DNA from: Coprinus comatus | Taxonomy: Eukaryota > Basidiomycota > Agaricomycetes > Agaricales > Agaricaceae | DNA: 64,000 nucleotides | Assembly: GCA_034638255.1 (NCBI GenBank) | Contig: JAWPGT010000016.1 | Span: 248,001-312,000 of the forward strand | Reading direction: 5' to 3' | Part shown: positions 44,232 through 57,739 of the stretch, in pieces | Layout: every line of letters begins with the position of its first letter | How positions within the stretch are numbered: the stretch's first letter is position 1 | Made by a program: the position numbers and the translations under genes | Notes under the pieces: model-generated | The model's input: only the letters and a program-made list of their open reading frames with translations | Told to the model about the DNA's origin: nothing | The model's database searches: none

Positions 44232-46826
44232 ATGGCCTTCTCATTTCCGCATCCTGCTACTCAAGATTCACTTGCACACGCAAAGCTTCGTCTCGAAAAT
44301 ACTCAAAATGAATTGGTTCAGCTACACACTAAAATGGTCTCTGCTCAATCCGAGCTAACTCGATATCTAATAGAAGCGAAATCCACAATAATGGAATTGG
44401 ACCGAGAGAGAATTCGGTTGAAAGACGAAGAGGCTGCTACTAAGGCTTATCTCAGTCCCATACGAAGACTTCCAGCTGAATTACTCCGAGAAATATTTCT
44501 GTGGAATTTCGAGGAACATGCATCTTGTGCTTGGGTTTTGGCTACTGTGTGTTCATCTTGGAGGGCTCTCGCGTTAAAGACTCCTAAGATTTGGTCGAAG
44601 GTGAGGGATCTCTTCTTATCACACACCCTCCGTGTTCATTTTCATCCCCCTCTCTCCTGCTGGCATGTGCATGTGGCCAGGATTGTGTGGGTGTGAAACG
44701 AGATGATGACGATGTGATCATCATAACCCTATAAATAGAACTTCGGATTGCGGACTAATTATTCTTGCCGCAGATTCGTCTCGTAACTACCCCAACCTCA
44801 TCACCCGAACTTCTAAGATTGTGGTTGGAACGCTCGGGACATAGGGTACCTTTGGATATTGAAATTTACCTCCGTGTGGTAGATCCGATTGTCATGTTCA
44901 ATGAAGCACAAAAACGCCGAATACGCCGAGCATCACCATCATCTTCGTCTGTGACTTCAACTAGTCCTTATCTTAATCCTACTCTTCAATCTCAATTGTC
45001 ATTGCTATTGTCACCTCAAAATTGGGCACATATTTCCCATAACAATACTTTTACTCCTCCACTTTCTCCCGCCACATCAGACTCATTGACTGGGGCATCA
45101 ACCATGCCAATGGCTAGGCCAAATATTCATTGGGCTCATATTGCGTTTTATTACCTTGTTGAACAAATGCCGCGATGGGAGAGATTCGTTTTTCGATATG
45201 ATAAAGCATTCAAATCTATGACGGCTCTTGCTTCTATTAACGGTGAGTTGCTATCTATTTTTATTTTTTCATTGAGTGTCCTCTTGTTGTCATCCAGGAA
45301 AAAAACTGAATCTGTGTTTATTTTTATCTTTGAATACACACATTTATATAGGAGATGCGCCAATGCTTAAAGAATTCGAAGTATCAAGTGCCGAAGGAGG
45401 ATGTACAGGCGATTGGCCATGGTTACCGAACAACAACGATACCTCATCATCCACACCATTCTTACCTAAACTCACATCATTATCACTTCAAAACGTTCCC
45501 TTCAAATGGTCTTCGTCCATATTTTCATCTTCGCTTGAAAATTTGAATTTAAGAGCACCAATTAATCCACCTTTACCTTTGGATAGAATCAAATTTATAA
45601 TCCAAAATATTGAAAATGTGGAATGTTTGTCTTTACATTTTCAAGGTGTTTTGATTAATGTGCTTCCTTTATTATCTTCAAAAATTATTCTTCGGAATCT
45701 TACCAATTTGAAAATTGGAGGTCATCATTTGTTATCTCAAATTTTGGATACTTTGGTTTTACCAAATTTACGATCGTTGGCGATACTTATTGATCCAAGA
45801 GAATCTTTGGATGAACCGATTCTTAGTTTACTTATGAGATCTGGGTTTCCCGCTTTGGAAGAATTGAATTTGGGGTATGTGGAAAGTAATTGGATTGTGG
45901 GTGGTTTGGGATCAGGTATGGGTGTACCAGGAAATGGGAATGGGAATGGAGTGGCTTTGGGAATGGGAAATTTGGGTATGGGAATGGCTATGGGTGGCTT
46001 GGGTATTGGACCGGGACCGGGACCAGGACCAGGAACGAATATGGCTGCTATGGGATTAGGTTTAGGTGGAAATATCTTTCATGGACCTGGAAATTTACCA
46101 GGAGGAGGACAGGACCAGGTTCAGGTTTCGTCTACTATATGCCAAGTGGAATTGTGAGTAGTTGGAGGATTTTATTGGAGAAATTGGGAAATTTGAAAGT
46201 GTTGAAGGTGGGTGGAACACCTATCGAAGGACTTTTGGTTTTACTTGGAACTGGAGATAATGGGAATAATAACGTTCAAAATAATGGACTTGGTGGAGGA
46301 GGTGCTCACAACATCAACGTCAATTATATTGGAAACAATTCTGGAAATGGAAATGGTTGGGTTTGTCCGAAATTGGAAAGTTTGTCAATGAGAGGATGTA
46401 TGATGCATTCTGAAGCTATAATGAGACTCGTTCATACGATTGAAGTGAGGAATCCTGATAATGGTTTCAATTCTAGTAGTAGTGGTGGTGGTAGCGGTGT
46501 TGGGTCAGCATCATTGGCATCGATATTGAATACGAACTCGAACTCGAACTCGAACTCTACTTCTGGAGTGAAGAGGTTGAAACATTTGGAATTGCAGGAT
46601 TGCGAATTAGGACCTGATGTTGAAAGATGGTTGAATAGTCGCGTCGAGAATGTGGTTTGTTCTGATTCAGGTCTTGGTGATAGGTCAGTGTTTTTTCTTA
46701 TTTATAATGATTCCCCATTTTTTTTCCTTTTCACCTTTTAACCTATAACGTGGTTCTCGTAAAATTTAATCGCAATTCGATTTTTTGTTCTTATCTAGGG
46801 GATTTAGGAGAAGGAGATACTTTTGA
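44232..46826 (+). CDS. F-box protein with N-terminal coiled coil and LRR-like C-terminus
   Basis: Exons 44232-44600, 44774-45242, 45352-46065, 46113-46683 and 46799-46826 give 716 residues. A coiled coil (LRLENTQNELVQLHTKMVSA) leads into the F-box at about 76-120 (SPIRRLPAELLREIFLW ... VCSSWRALAL). Leu-rich repeats follow, interrupted by a Gly/Met/Asn tract (GNGNGNGVALGMGNLGMG, then PGPGPGPG). The 47-nt intron at 46066-46112 (donor GTGGAA) is my device to keep frame; otherwise a 1-nt loss is needed there. F-box proteins recruit SCF ubiquitin ligase substrates; this architecture is very common in Agaricomycetes and its targets are unknown. The start could be a few codons further upstream. Confidence 0.8.
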
Positions 46827-47840
46827 TTTTCTTGGGGCATTGGTCTGTCTCTATATCTTTTTCACTCACGCACACATACACATACACACGCACACATTCC
46901 ATCTCACTCGCACAGTCTCCATCAGATATCAGTGTAACCACAAAATGTGGAAAGTGAAACAAAGAAAAGCTCCGGTAGCTTGATTTTACACCACACATAC
47001 TTAACCCTGTCGAGATTATCGTTTTTTTTTTGTTGTTCAAGTTATTGTTTTTCTTTTCGTCATTTGTTTTCTTGAACTATCTATCTTCTTTTTACTTTTT
47101 CCTTTCTTTGCTTTGGTACTACTTACAGGACATAGTTCATAACTATATACCTGTTGTATCGGTAGTATGTGTTAGTAGTCTCGTAGTCAAAATTACGAAC
47201 TATGATGATAATGATGTTGGCTTACTATTAGTCTAATTTTAACCCCTCAAAAAAAAGAGTCTTCTCTGATGAAACCATGTGCCTACAACTCTAAATTGCA
47301 CCCGTGTCATAGGGAGAAACTAGAGAAGGGTGAGTACTTGCAGAACCTGTACTGAGGGCCGCCTAATCCTTCCCTTAAATTAGGCTCAAACAGGGGGGGG
47401 GATAGTTAAAGCTCGAGCTCAAGCCAGGGAATCTATTAAGATGGTATACATAAAATTACAAATACATAATCCTCTTTGTTGCGGAGAAGGAAGTCCGTCA
47501 ATAAATGGTTCCTACGGTTTCAGATTGGCCCTGTACAAAACTTATCCCGGGTCATGTTGCAGACGGCCGGAACTTCAGATAGACGACGATGTTGTGGTGG
47601 GCTGATTGCTGAGAAGCACTATCACATTGGAACAGTCTTGGGGTGATCGATTGATCGCAATTCGTCATAACCGACGTAATGTTGATATGTACCAGATATA
47701 TACTCTCATCTGGTACTTAAGTAAATTGGGGTAGAAAATAACTTGATGGCGATATGTAAATGTTGTAACATGTTGCCTCAATTTCAGTTTATTTGTTTAT
47801 GATATGCATTGTGGCTACACCGCTTAAAGGTAAATTTTAT
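46827..47840. other. intergenic between two convergent genes
   Basis: It holds an imperfect CA repeat (46868-46898), poly-T tracts, an ORF at 47030-47236 without domain, and a G9 run near 47394. No gene seen. Confidence 0.4.
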
Positions 47841-49371
47841 TTAACAAACGTGTTCTGGAGCCTGGTTAAGCGCTTTGCGAGGCCCCAAATCTCTTCCCAC
47901 AGTTCTCTCAAAGACTTCCATCAAGAAAGTAAACATGCTTTTGGTCAATGCTGCATCCCATCTACCCTTTGAATTTTCATCACGGATGAATGCGTGCTGT
48001 GCTTGTACTTCCAGGAACTATAGGCGACTGTAAGCGATAAGAACTTGAGATAATCGGTAGCGAAACCTACCGAACTTATAACTCCTGAATCTTCGAGAGT
48101 TTTCCGTATGAGGTCTCTTCCTTCTCGGGGAACATGCGTATCCTAATCAAATTGAATGAGTGCCTTAATCAATTATAATGTTCATTGTCGCCGTACTTGT
48201 TTTCCAAATATCATCTACGAAACATCATGTGAGCAATTGAAACGAAGAATATTTCGTAAAATAAACAGACCACAAGTTCTTTTCCTTCCAATTCTCCATT
48301 TCTAACTCTCAACAATGTATCATCAGATTTTCCTTGACCGAGAGTCGCACTATGTATATCTGTGGCAAAGAAGCAAACGGAGGAGAGAACTTTGGGATTG
48401 AATGCTGCCTAAAGTTCACATAAAATTATAATCTCATCAACGTGTTGATGTTAAACTTACACGAAATGCCTGTAATTAGGGATTAGGGATTGAGTTTTTA
48501 AACCGAAATCAGGAAGATTGAGCACGAACCAGATGTCCACCGAGACACATCCCTGTTGCTGTAATATAGTTCAGTGCGGGTTTCTCATATATTAATAAAG
48601 TTGAGAGATTAGCCTCCATTGATACATACCTGCAATGCGACCATTACAATTTGCAAGTCCGGTTAGTAGATCCACACATATATTTGCGTCCTATCATACG
48701 TAATGGGTGAATAACTCAAATCTCAGCAAGATCATTACTATCATATCTTACCTCATTATAAGCAGCAATTTTTTTCTCCACCTACAAAAGTATATTTAAT
48801 ATATTGTAATCAGAAGTTCACAAAATCGATATTAATCACCTTATACTTATTTCCTCTGTCCGTTCCTATGCCATAATTTAACTGATGATAATGACGTTTC
48901 GATACAATGTGTCGCTTACCTTCCGTATCATAGGGGAGTGGTTCTGGGCCCTCAAATTCGTGATATACAGAAGGACAAGCTTACAATCTCTGATGAGAAT
49001 CGAAGCGTACAAACCCACAATACGATTCGAATACATACCAACGACGTATCCTTGACTTGCTATCTGGCCTGCAAACCTCTCAACGGGCCAGTTACTTGAT
49101 AAATCTCACTTTTATTATATTAGAGATTATTGAATCAGGATTCTTTTTATGATATGGTTTTCATCGAGGATCGCACCTGAATACAACGACACCTATGAGA
49201 AAGAATGGATGCAGTGAGCTTGATTATAAAATCGCCGTGAAGACAATGAAATATACCAGGGAATTTAGCCTCAGGGTAGTCTGGAACATTGGGTGAAATG
49301 ACGTAGACCCTGATAGGTCGCCCGCCATCTTGTGTAGTAGGAATATCGTAATGAGTCTTGGTTACCAACAT
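47841..49371 (-). CDS. dienelactone hydrolase family protein, apparent 1-nt frameshift
   Basis: The start is ATG 49371 (MLVTKTHYDIPT). First exon 49371-49257 and a 16-nt microexon (49192-49177, VVVF) lead to the exon from 49108. Downstream blocks in order are GPEPLPYDTEG, TDRGNKYK, the catalytic-Cys motif MCLGGHL, a conserved AFRAAFNP block, EGKELV, and the His motif EVQAQHAFIRDEN. The C-terminus ALNQAPEHVC stops at 47841. Many introns of about 50-70 nt separate them. In the exon at 49108 the reading SEIYQVTGP changes frame to VERFAGQIASQGYVV near 49085, which needs one missing base. The family hydrolyses dienelactones or similar esters in the cytosol; the substrate is unknown. It is a pseudogene or contains a sequencing error. 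Confidence 0.8.
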
Positions 49372-50815
49372 TCTGAGTTTACAAGAGAGCAAGCGGTTAG
49401 AAGAAGACTTGAGAGATCAGGATGTTGAAAGGTTCTCTATAAGTATCTATTATGCTTATAAACCAATGCTCGAAAAGGGGACGGATAATATTGGGAAATA
49501 TACGGATAAGGTTTGGATAAATGTCAAATTTGTTCATCGTGTACATTTTTGTTTCTTTAGACGTCACTGAACCCGTGACGAGGGCACTTACTAGTACACT
49601 TGCTATGCAATCGATACACATTAAGTTCTATTCCTCTTCTTCTTCCTATTCCTGTTATTCCCCATCTCTCGAAGCTTTCATCCCCATCCAAATTGATCTC
49701 CTGGTGATTCAGAAAAACGAATCAGAAACCTTCGATTAGTATATAGAAGGTAGAAGTCCAGAGCCTAGAAGAGCCTTTGATATACCAATATATCAGCCCT
49801 AGGCCCTAGAGTGTACAGAACAGATGGATTACCGCGGTGTTAATACTAGTGTCTAGGCCTCCACAGACTATCAGATATCAGAAAAAGCGTACACCAATAA
49901 TATAACAATGGATCATATGCATAAATTTGAACACATAAAAACAAAAAAACAATCAACTTCTAATTGATCACGGGCTCGCTAATCGTTACCCAGTGGAACA
50001 TGATCCAGAACGTGAAATCGTACCAACTGGGTAAAAACGCCACGGTGTCATGTATGTCGAATTCCGATCGGTTTTCCGCAAGGACCGTAATTACCTTCCG
50101 TATTATAAGTGATGGTCTCGACCGTGATCTATTCTCGTAGAGGACCGGAGACGGGCAGAAGTCTTGAATTTGTATTCGTTTTAAAGTTGAAGCTGAAGGA
50201 AGGAACAACAAGTACTACACGGGATGGATCATGGAAACCGCTTACTATGGCCAGCTGCTTGTAAACACATGCTGATTAATCATTTACTGAATCAACTATG
50301 TAGTCGGTACTAAAAATGACGAATTTGCGTACAACTTGCAACATTTCCAATGATGACACTCAAGTATTCACTGAACGCGTTTAAAAATTCCTCCAAGGGA
50401 ATGTCAAAAAGAAAAAAAACAGTTTAAACAACCAGTTGATCAAATGCTTCGCATAAATAGTTCAATATACTACTACATGTATACAATGCCGAAAAGATCC
50501 GTCATAGAAATGCACAAGAAATACACGACCCAATCGAAATCCAAAAATAAAATGCCAAGAACCAAAAAAAAGAAACCGAAGACCAAAAAAAAAAAAACCC
50601 CGGAAAGCTCGCAATGAAATTATCACTGAAACATGTAATAAAGTACCTTTTTTTTAATGTGGCGAAACTGTAACCCCCTTGAATGTGAAGTCGAAGGTGA
50701 ATTGACGAAGGGTGGAATGATGAGTGAGAGAAAGACGAAAGAGAAACGAAAGGCACGAATGTGCTTAAACTTTTTTTTAAAAAAAAGAGAAGGAAATAGA
50801 GAACGCTTTAATGTC
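49372..50815. other. intergenic, nothing recognised
   Basis: The left part is the dienelactone hydrolase promoter side. The right part has poly-A tracts and 3' flank of the APH-like gene. Short ORFs (49397-49739, 49960-50211) have no domain. Confidence 0.45.
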
Positions 50816-53437
50816 TCAAACAACGGTCCTCTGTCCTTCAACCCATCTATCTTTCCTTAACACCAACTCCGTAACTCTCTTAATCTCATCTTCAACTTTA
50901 CCCTTCCCTTTTGTTTTCTTCTTCCCAGTGCCATTAGAATTATTAACATCGGCACCAACTCTATCATTATCATCATTATTTTCATCCTTATGTTCAGTAT
51001 CATCACCATCACTAACACTCAACCAAGCTTCCAATCTTCTACCCAACTCTCCACCTCTACCACCACAAATATCACCACTAGTAACCAACATTTGTTCTTT
51101 CTTTTTAAATTCCTCTACAAATGGTAGTTTTTTCGATTTTAGGTTTATATTCTTCAAATTTATGTTCGATCCTACTCCTGTACTGGTTCCTGGTTTATTG
51201 ATATTCCAATTGTTGTTGTTGGGCAAACTTGAAGAACTGGAGTTGAGTTGTTGTTTTGATTTAGATGCCGACAAGGATACGGATGAGGATGAAGAATTGG
51301 AAGTGAGTTCGGGTTCTGGAACGACTAGACCACGGTTCACCGTCTTCGAGTTATTCCCCAGTTCTTGAATCTCAAATCCATTTCCAAATTCAATACCACT
51401 AGAAGTATTTGACGAATTTGAAAAATCATCAGACGAAGCTGTATTCGTGGTTGTTGTCGATGTAGATGCAAGTGCAGATACGGAAGCATCCATAGAAAAA
51501 GGAGGTGTGGATTTGAACCATTCTTCTTCAACATCTTCTCCACCTAATATACTTTCAACCAATCCTTCTTCCCAACCATCCCATTCAGCGCATCTATGAG
51601 CCATTCGTAGTTTCATACCAGCCGACTCATAATAAGCCCATTCTTGACATAGTTCTTTTAAGGATTTATTTGGTGGAAGTTGTGATAGTGATAGTGATGA
51701 TGAAGATAAGAGAGGATCGTTAGGTAATTCAGCAACTGCTTGACGGAATAATTTGGATACGAAAGGTGATGATTGAGCGAAAGCTGGTAAATGTGCACAT
51801 GCCCAAAGTGGTCTTGTAGTAGTTGATTCCCAATCAATAATGCAAGTCTGTTTACGAAAGAGTGAGAAAAACATTTGAAAGGAGAAAGGAAATGAGATAC
51901 CCACAATTTTTGTATTGTCCACTTCATCCACAAATACATTCTCCAAACTCAAGTCATGACAATCCAATCCAAACTCTTCAATTTCAGTTTGATTTCCCTC
52001 CCTTCCTTTTCCTTTATCAACGATCTCTATCAATCTTTCCATAACACTTCTCCATCTCTCCATCTCCCTCTTAACCGCTTCCTGTCGTTGCGCTATGTGC
52101 GTAAACAAAAATGTACTCCTCTGATTTCTTCTATAATCCGTATACATAACATCTCCAGGACCTTCGCATTCTTCATCACTCTCTTCCATATTGTATTCAT
52201 CACTATCGTCGCTCTCGTCTCCTGGAATAGCTCGTAAGCGATGATGACGTGAGGATAGGATCTCATCAGGGTCCAAGTGTAACCGATGCGGCGCCGACCG
52301 ACCTTCATTCTCCCTGATCACACCCTGAACTTCACGTTCAACACATGAGGAGAGATAAGATTTTGTAGTTGACCAAGGGCCTCTGTTTAATTCGTGTGGG
52401 TGTGCCAAATCACCTCTGTTGGATCCGAAAAAAGGCCATGAGATGATGGGTCCCATTTTGAAGGTTGAATTGGCTGGAAGTGAGGCTGACGGAGGTTTTA
52501 GCGATGCTGATGACGAAGTTGTGGTCATTGCGATGGAAGCGGCAGGTCGAGGGGTCAATGCTGCTGACAGTGCTAGGAAAGGAAATGCAATCCCGCCAAT
52601 TTGTTGCATGGAAGAAGCTTTGGGCGTCGGAGCTCCAGAAGAAATGGTAGGTAGTGGGGCTGGGGCAGACGGAGATGCGGAATAGAGAGAACCTATCTGG
52701 GAGAAGCGATGTGCAAAGAGGGGTATGATAAGTCTTGCAGTATTTCGAATCAGTTTGACAAGATCATTGTAGGCTAGTGTGTGGAAGACCTGTGCGAGGG
52801 GAATTCCGGGGGCCTAGAAAATGAAAAGACATCAAAGGATGAGCACGTATGGTGTGGAGTTAATTTACCTTCGACATCAGAATGAATTCTCCGCCCAGAC
52901 GGTTGTACGGGTTGGAATCATAATGATAAACGACTGGTACAGGTATATTAGTTTTTTCACGGAGATATTTCATTGTTGCGACTTCTGATTCGATCTTTAA
53001 CCTGGGCATGAACCGACGGGCAACACGTGCGACGAGCTCGACATGGTTGACGAGGGAGACAAGGTATGCCTGTTGCAAACCAGGTTAGCGCATCACAACG
53101 TGTGGAATACTTGTAGTCCATGCCTTGTGAAAAGTGCCTAGAATGTTTGATTTGAGATGATTGATTGTCGACCAGACCTAGAGCACATACCAGCAGATAG
53201 AAACTTGATCCTTCCGACTTCAATTCCCATTTTTTCCTTAACAACGTCCTTCAGGACCCGTCGGTCCACTTCAAATGGTGCAGCATCCCTCAACGTTGCA
53301 TCGAACTTGCGTTCCCGTTTTCGATCTTCGTGTTCAACATCCCAGTCCCAGACTAGAAACGGCTTTCCAACATTCTTTGGTTCGGGTACAAGGGTCTCCT
53401 GGAGATCTAGCGATAGCTGGGGGCCATTTTGTGGCAT
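50816..53437 (-). CDS. aminoglycoside phosphotransferase (APH) family kinase-like protein
   Basis: Exons 53437-53191, 53137-53124, 53069-52869, 52813-51905 and 51847-50816 join exactly in frame to 800 residues. The second exon is only 14 nt. The following intron (53123-53070) begins GC, ends AG and has a perfect GCTAAC branch site. N-lobe: IKFLSAGTFHKAYLV, RVARRF, EVATMKYL. Catalytic loop: DCHDLSLENVFVD; metal-binding DWE in CIIDWESTT. Ser/Asn-rich linkers and a basic C-terminus (GKKKTKGKGK) follow. The fungal APH family phosphorylates small molecules or proteins that are mostly unknown; drug resistance should not be assumed. Large insertions between lobe parts (52620-52120) are typical of fungal members. 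Confidence 0.88.
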
Positions 53438-56400
53438 GATATGGCTGTTAAATTGTTCTGTGGTGTGGCTGTTTGAGCTGTAGGATGATATGTAGTTGGT
53501 GGTAGTAGCAGAGGACGTAAATACGGAGGACTAACATCATCTCTTCCTGTTTGTCTCTGTTTGTCCTCCCGACCTCCGGACAATGTCCTCTCCGCGCACA
53601 TCCCTGAATATCACTGGCAATAGGAAATCCCATGATTCCGAGGGTGGTTTAGTGGGGTTTCTTTTGTTCTCTTTGCTTATTTACAAGTTATATATCTACG
53701 GGATGACATGGATGAGAATGAAATGTTTTGGCGAATAAATTGCAGGTGTTTGCCGGACCCTGTGATTCTTTTTCTATCATCTAGGGTTTATCTGCGCCAA
53801 GCCCCTGCCAAGATATCTCATCTTTACATAACTGCTCATTTTCGAAGTTACTCATAAATAGAATTCACTATGAATAGAACAACTCCATCTCTTCATTTCA
53901 TCCGACCAACTACATCGACGACCTTGGCAATCTAGAACCACTATTTTAGCTTACTTGGAAAAATAAACCACATAATGCGAATCCGTTTTTAATATGACCC
54001 TGGGATAACGGATCTATGGTTTGCCCAACTCCATCCTTCGCCACATACAAACTAACTTCGGGAAGGTCACTCAGGTTACTCTGATTTGATAACCTAATTA
54101 TAACTATAGATACTCCCATAAATTCATCCACCGCACTTCCCACTCATGGAGAATCTCACACACAGACACATTTGCACAATTGATAAGTAACACAATTTTC
54201 GCATTTCGCATACATACTATTATCTCGGGAATAACTTCAATCGGGTATAGTGCGGTTTTGCGCGCTTTTCTCTAGGAGCTCCTTTTTTACTTACAAGTAT
54301 GACAAACCACAAACTCCGGTAGTTATCTGTCTCTCTTGTCGATTGAACTATTTTATTCGCTTCGATCAAAAAGGATCCACACGGTTTTTAATTCTCAGAA
54401 CCTTTTGTATTTATTGAAAAATCAAAGAGTCTTCGTCTCCGAGTCAACCTCACACGCAAGAGTATAGAGTACTTTACTTCTGTTTTTCCATGTTGGTCAT
54501 TTTACTACTACCGAACTCGGAGTACGCGCGCAAGTTTATGTGGATGCCAAGGAGTCTTGAATCAAACCCATGAAACGAATAAGGAATTTTCATCTTTTAT
54601 TTCTTTTTGTAGTAGTACCGCCGAGACTGTGATGCCGCACTACGTGTACGAGCAAGACTTCAAAACTTACAACATACGTACTTAATAAGATAAGTTATTC
54701 GGTTTCGGAGATTCATGTTCATTTTTTATGACAACATATTTGATACGAGCACGCCATCACCGCCCTCATCGAACCTGAAATTTGAAACCTCGATTACGAG
54801 ATATTGATCAAAGTACAACAATTGATGTATGATGTCGGGGATGTACCAGCATGGACTCCACACTCTAGTACATAATCGTAAAAACCGGAGATACAGATCC
54901 ACTCGTTAGTTGTTACAGAAGGTTAGAACTAACCGATGCAATGCCGGATTCAGAGTATCACTGACTTACTAGCTGAGTAAATGAGAGCAACGGGTGTATA
55001 AACAGGAACAGGTTTGAAGAGTTAATGTGTGTGTAACTGGTTTAGTAGTAACGATGACCATTTAAAACGATAAGCGTTAGCGATATCAGATTATTATAAG
55101 TGTGTAGTATGGGGTCAGATTTATATTTGGTTCTTATCAATGATATCTACCTATTTAACTTTTGCTCCACTGTGCCAAGACCAAGATAATCTAAGCAAGG
55201 TCTAAATGTCGCCTATGTACGCACGTTGCGGAATTAATGAAGAATTTGACTGATATCATGAATATATAGTACTATAGTTTTCTGACCGCAGTCATTGATA
55301 GCAGTGTTGCCCAGTGCTAAGTATTGACGGTCAAAATTACTACTAGTAATTGATTAATTTTAATTTTGTTGGAAATGTAGACTAGTACTAGTGTGTAAAT
55401 ATATAGTACAACGGATATATAGAAAGTCCACTCAATGTTGAAACCGCATTTGTCGGGAGAACAACGAGTTACCAGGTAGCCGTAAGCATCAACTCGAACT
55501 TCAAAGCTGATTTCTCAAGAATTGGAGTCCGTCGATCAAAAGTCAACAGTTTTAAGAACTTCGAGTTCCAATTAATTACCAAAGGTCAAAGCTACCATCT
55601 CCACCATTAAGAAGTTCAGATGACCTGGACAGCAATTTCATCTTTATCAGGAACCTTGAATTTAGGTCGTTATCTCCACCATTTCGTGTAAATGTAGTAC
55701 CTTTGTCTTCTATAAAGCCAAGAGTATATATAATAGAATGAAAATGCGAAGTGACGCCGACAGTTGTTTGATATACTTAACTTGATCGTAAGCCATGAGG
55801 TAATAGTAGTAGTACCACATATAAACTACTGGTATTTCTCATGAATCGAAATGTAACCACCAAAGCGGCCTCACCAACCAGAAATCACAAAAGAATGAAA
55901 TGACGAGAATCCAACATTCAAAAGTAAGTACTTTCTACAATGCTTACTATACAAAACATAATGAGTCGCTAAAACTAAAACCCCTCGTATGCCAAGAACA
56001 AAACCTCGACCTCAACTCTTAGTAGATGTTGAGCAAGTCACGTAGGATACTAAGATCGAGGGACTACTTTTTTTTAGAGTCGATCGAACTCGTATACATA
56101 AAAAAAGAGAACATGAACCTTACTTATGCCCATAATTAAAATTGTGGTCAATAGTAGAACATGTACACAAAAAAGGGTCATCTAAACTCGACAAATGCAT
56201 TATCTGCATTGTCGAAGTGAAAATGACTCTTGTAAAAAATAAGTGATCAAAATTCCAAACTAATAACGACGCAGTGGCTTCAAAGAATTAATGAAGCCCC
56301 ACAATGTTTAAATGTTTTAAGAATATTTGATCAATTGTTGATTTGAACTGGGATGGATGATTCCAGTTATCGAGGTTATAACGTTCATATGTATAGAAAT

Positions 56401-57739
56401 ATACATTGGCACCGATAGGGATTGGGTTCCGACTCCAAGTTCAAGTAGTGGATGACATGAAATAGAAGATTCAAAGGAGGGTGGTGGGATTGAGGAATGG
56501 GCCCAGTCATTGACGGTTTTACTTATGGTGTACGGTTATCGATTATCGATTATCAGTGATTTGATCTCTCACACGAAGAATTGCTTGATGTGTGCCGTAA
56601 CGATTGAGGTAAGCCCTGCTACTAATAGATGAGAAACCAGGTGAAGGTGAGGGTATAGATATTTGTATACTGTGCTTCAAACATGATTTATCATCATATC
56701 CATCATTTGAAAAAATATGTTCAGAGTCACGCTGGTGTGAGAAATTAGAATTTAAGATAAGCAGGCGATAGTATTTATGATAAAAAGTCTTTGCAACGTA
56801 ATTTATTATCTCCACCACTGGCATGATGGCGCGCACAACCGTATAGTCTTCGTTACTCTTCTTTAATGATATGACTGGATACATGTTAAAGCTTCTTGTC
56901 AGAGAGGCTACAGGTTGGAGTAGACACTTATCCGAATATGCTGGCCGGAGCACCTCCTTTCTTCGAATTGGTATCAACGCCATTATTTAGCAACTGATAA
57001 CTTCGGCTAGTAATATGATAGTAGTAGTACAACTTAGTATATCTGTGTCATAGATTGAAGTGAAATGTATAACAACAAACATATTTATCAAAATGCAAGC
57101 GGTATTAAGATTCTTATATCCACATTGACATTGACTCCATAGTATTCTATAGTCGAGCTTATCAATGAGTTTACACTGATTCAAATCAATAAAGTTCAAC
57201 TTGCTCAACATTTTAACCTATTGTTCTATATTTAGATTTTCTACTAATCAGCCCGACGTTCATGAAATGCTGGTGATACGCGACTCTTGCTCTATGATAT
57301 TCCATATTACATAAAACGTACCTTCAAAGCTTCTTCGGATTTTCCTTGGAACCTTAGACTCGCTAACCGCTGCCGCCGCTTTACTAATATCGGACGAGGC
57401 GATTGAATTTATGATTTTCATTCGGCGTATCTATTAATAACTTGCCTCAGACATCTGGGTTGCGGTAAGTTGGTATTTGTTGGATCGGATTTGGTAGGTG
57501 GAGCATGATACGGCGGTACATCGTCGGGTTGCGATGTGGTTCGGACTTTTTGAGTATGTGTACCGAGTTCAACCTGAGGCTCGGTGGATATCGTAGTAGT
57601 TACTGATGGATGTATAATGATAATATTCATTGGATTATGGACACTATAAACTTGAATTGAGAAAGTTCATATCAGGACCCATGAATTTTGCAACGGTAAA
57701 TTTGAACAGTACTGTACACATACCCGGAATGAACCAAAT
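53438..57739. other. 4.3-kb gene-poor region
   Basis: Two minus-strand ORFs could be small genes or exons: 56543-56983 (146 codons, no domain) and 57418-57630 (70 codons, with PPYHAPPTKSDPTN). Neither has recognisable neighbours in a splice chain, so I do not call them. 53.7-56.4 kb has no ORF over about 65 codons and looks empty, with no transposon termini found. Confidence 0.5.

Noticed and set aside
46862..46900. CA-rich repeat as a possible regulatory or CRISPR-like array
   Set aside because: It is a simple imperfect microsatellite. No CRISPR-type repeat and spacer pattern exists anywhere, and this is a eukaryotic genome.
50816..53437. Antibiotic resistance function for the APH-like gene
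   Set aside because: Fungal members of this fold are diverse and mostly uncharacterised; the sequence gives no support for drug modification.
53700..56400. Search for a hidden transposon or RNA gene in the empty stretch
   Set aside because: No terminal repeats, tRNA A/B box pairs or long ORFs could be supported.
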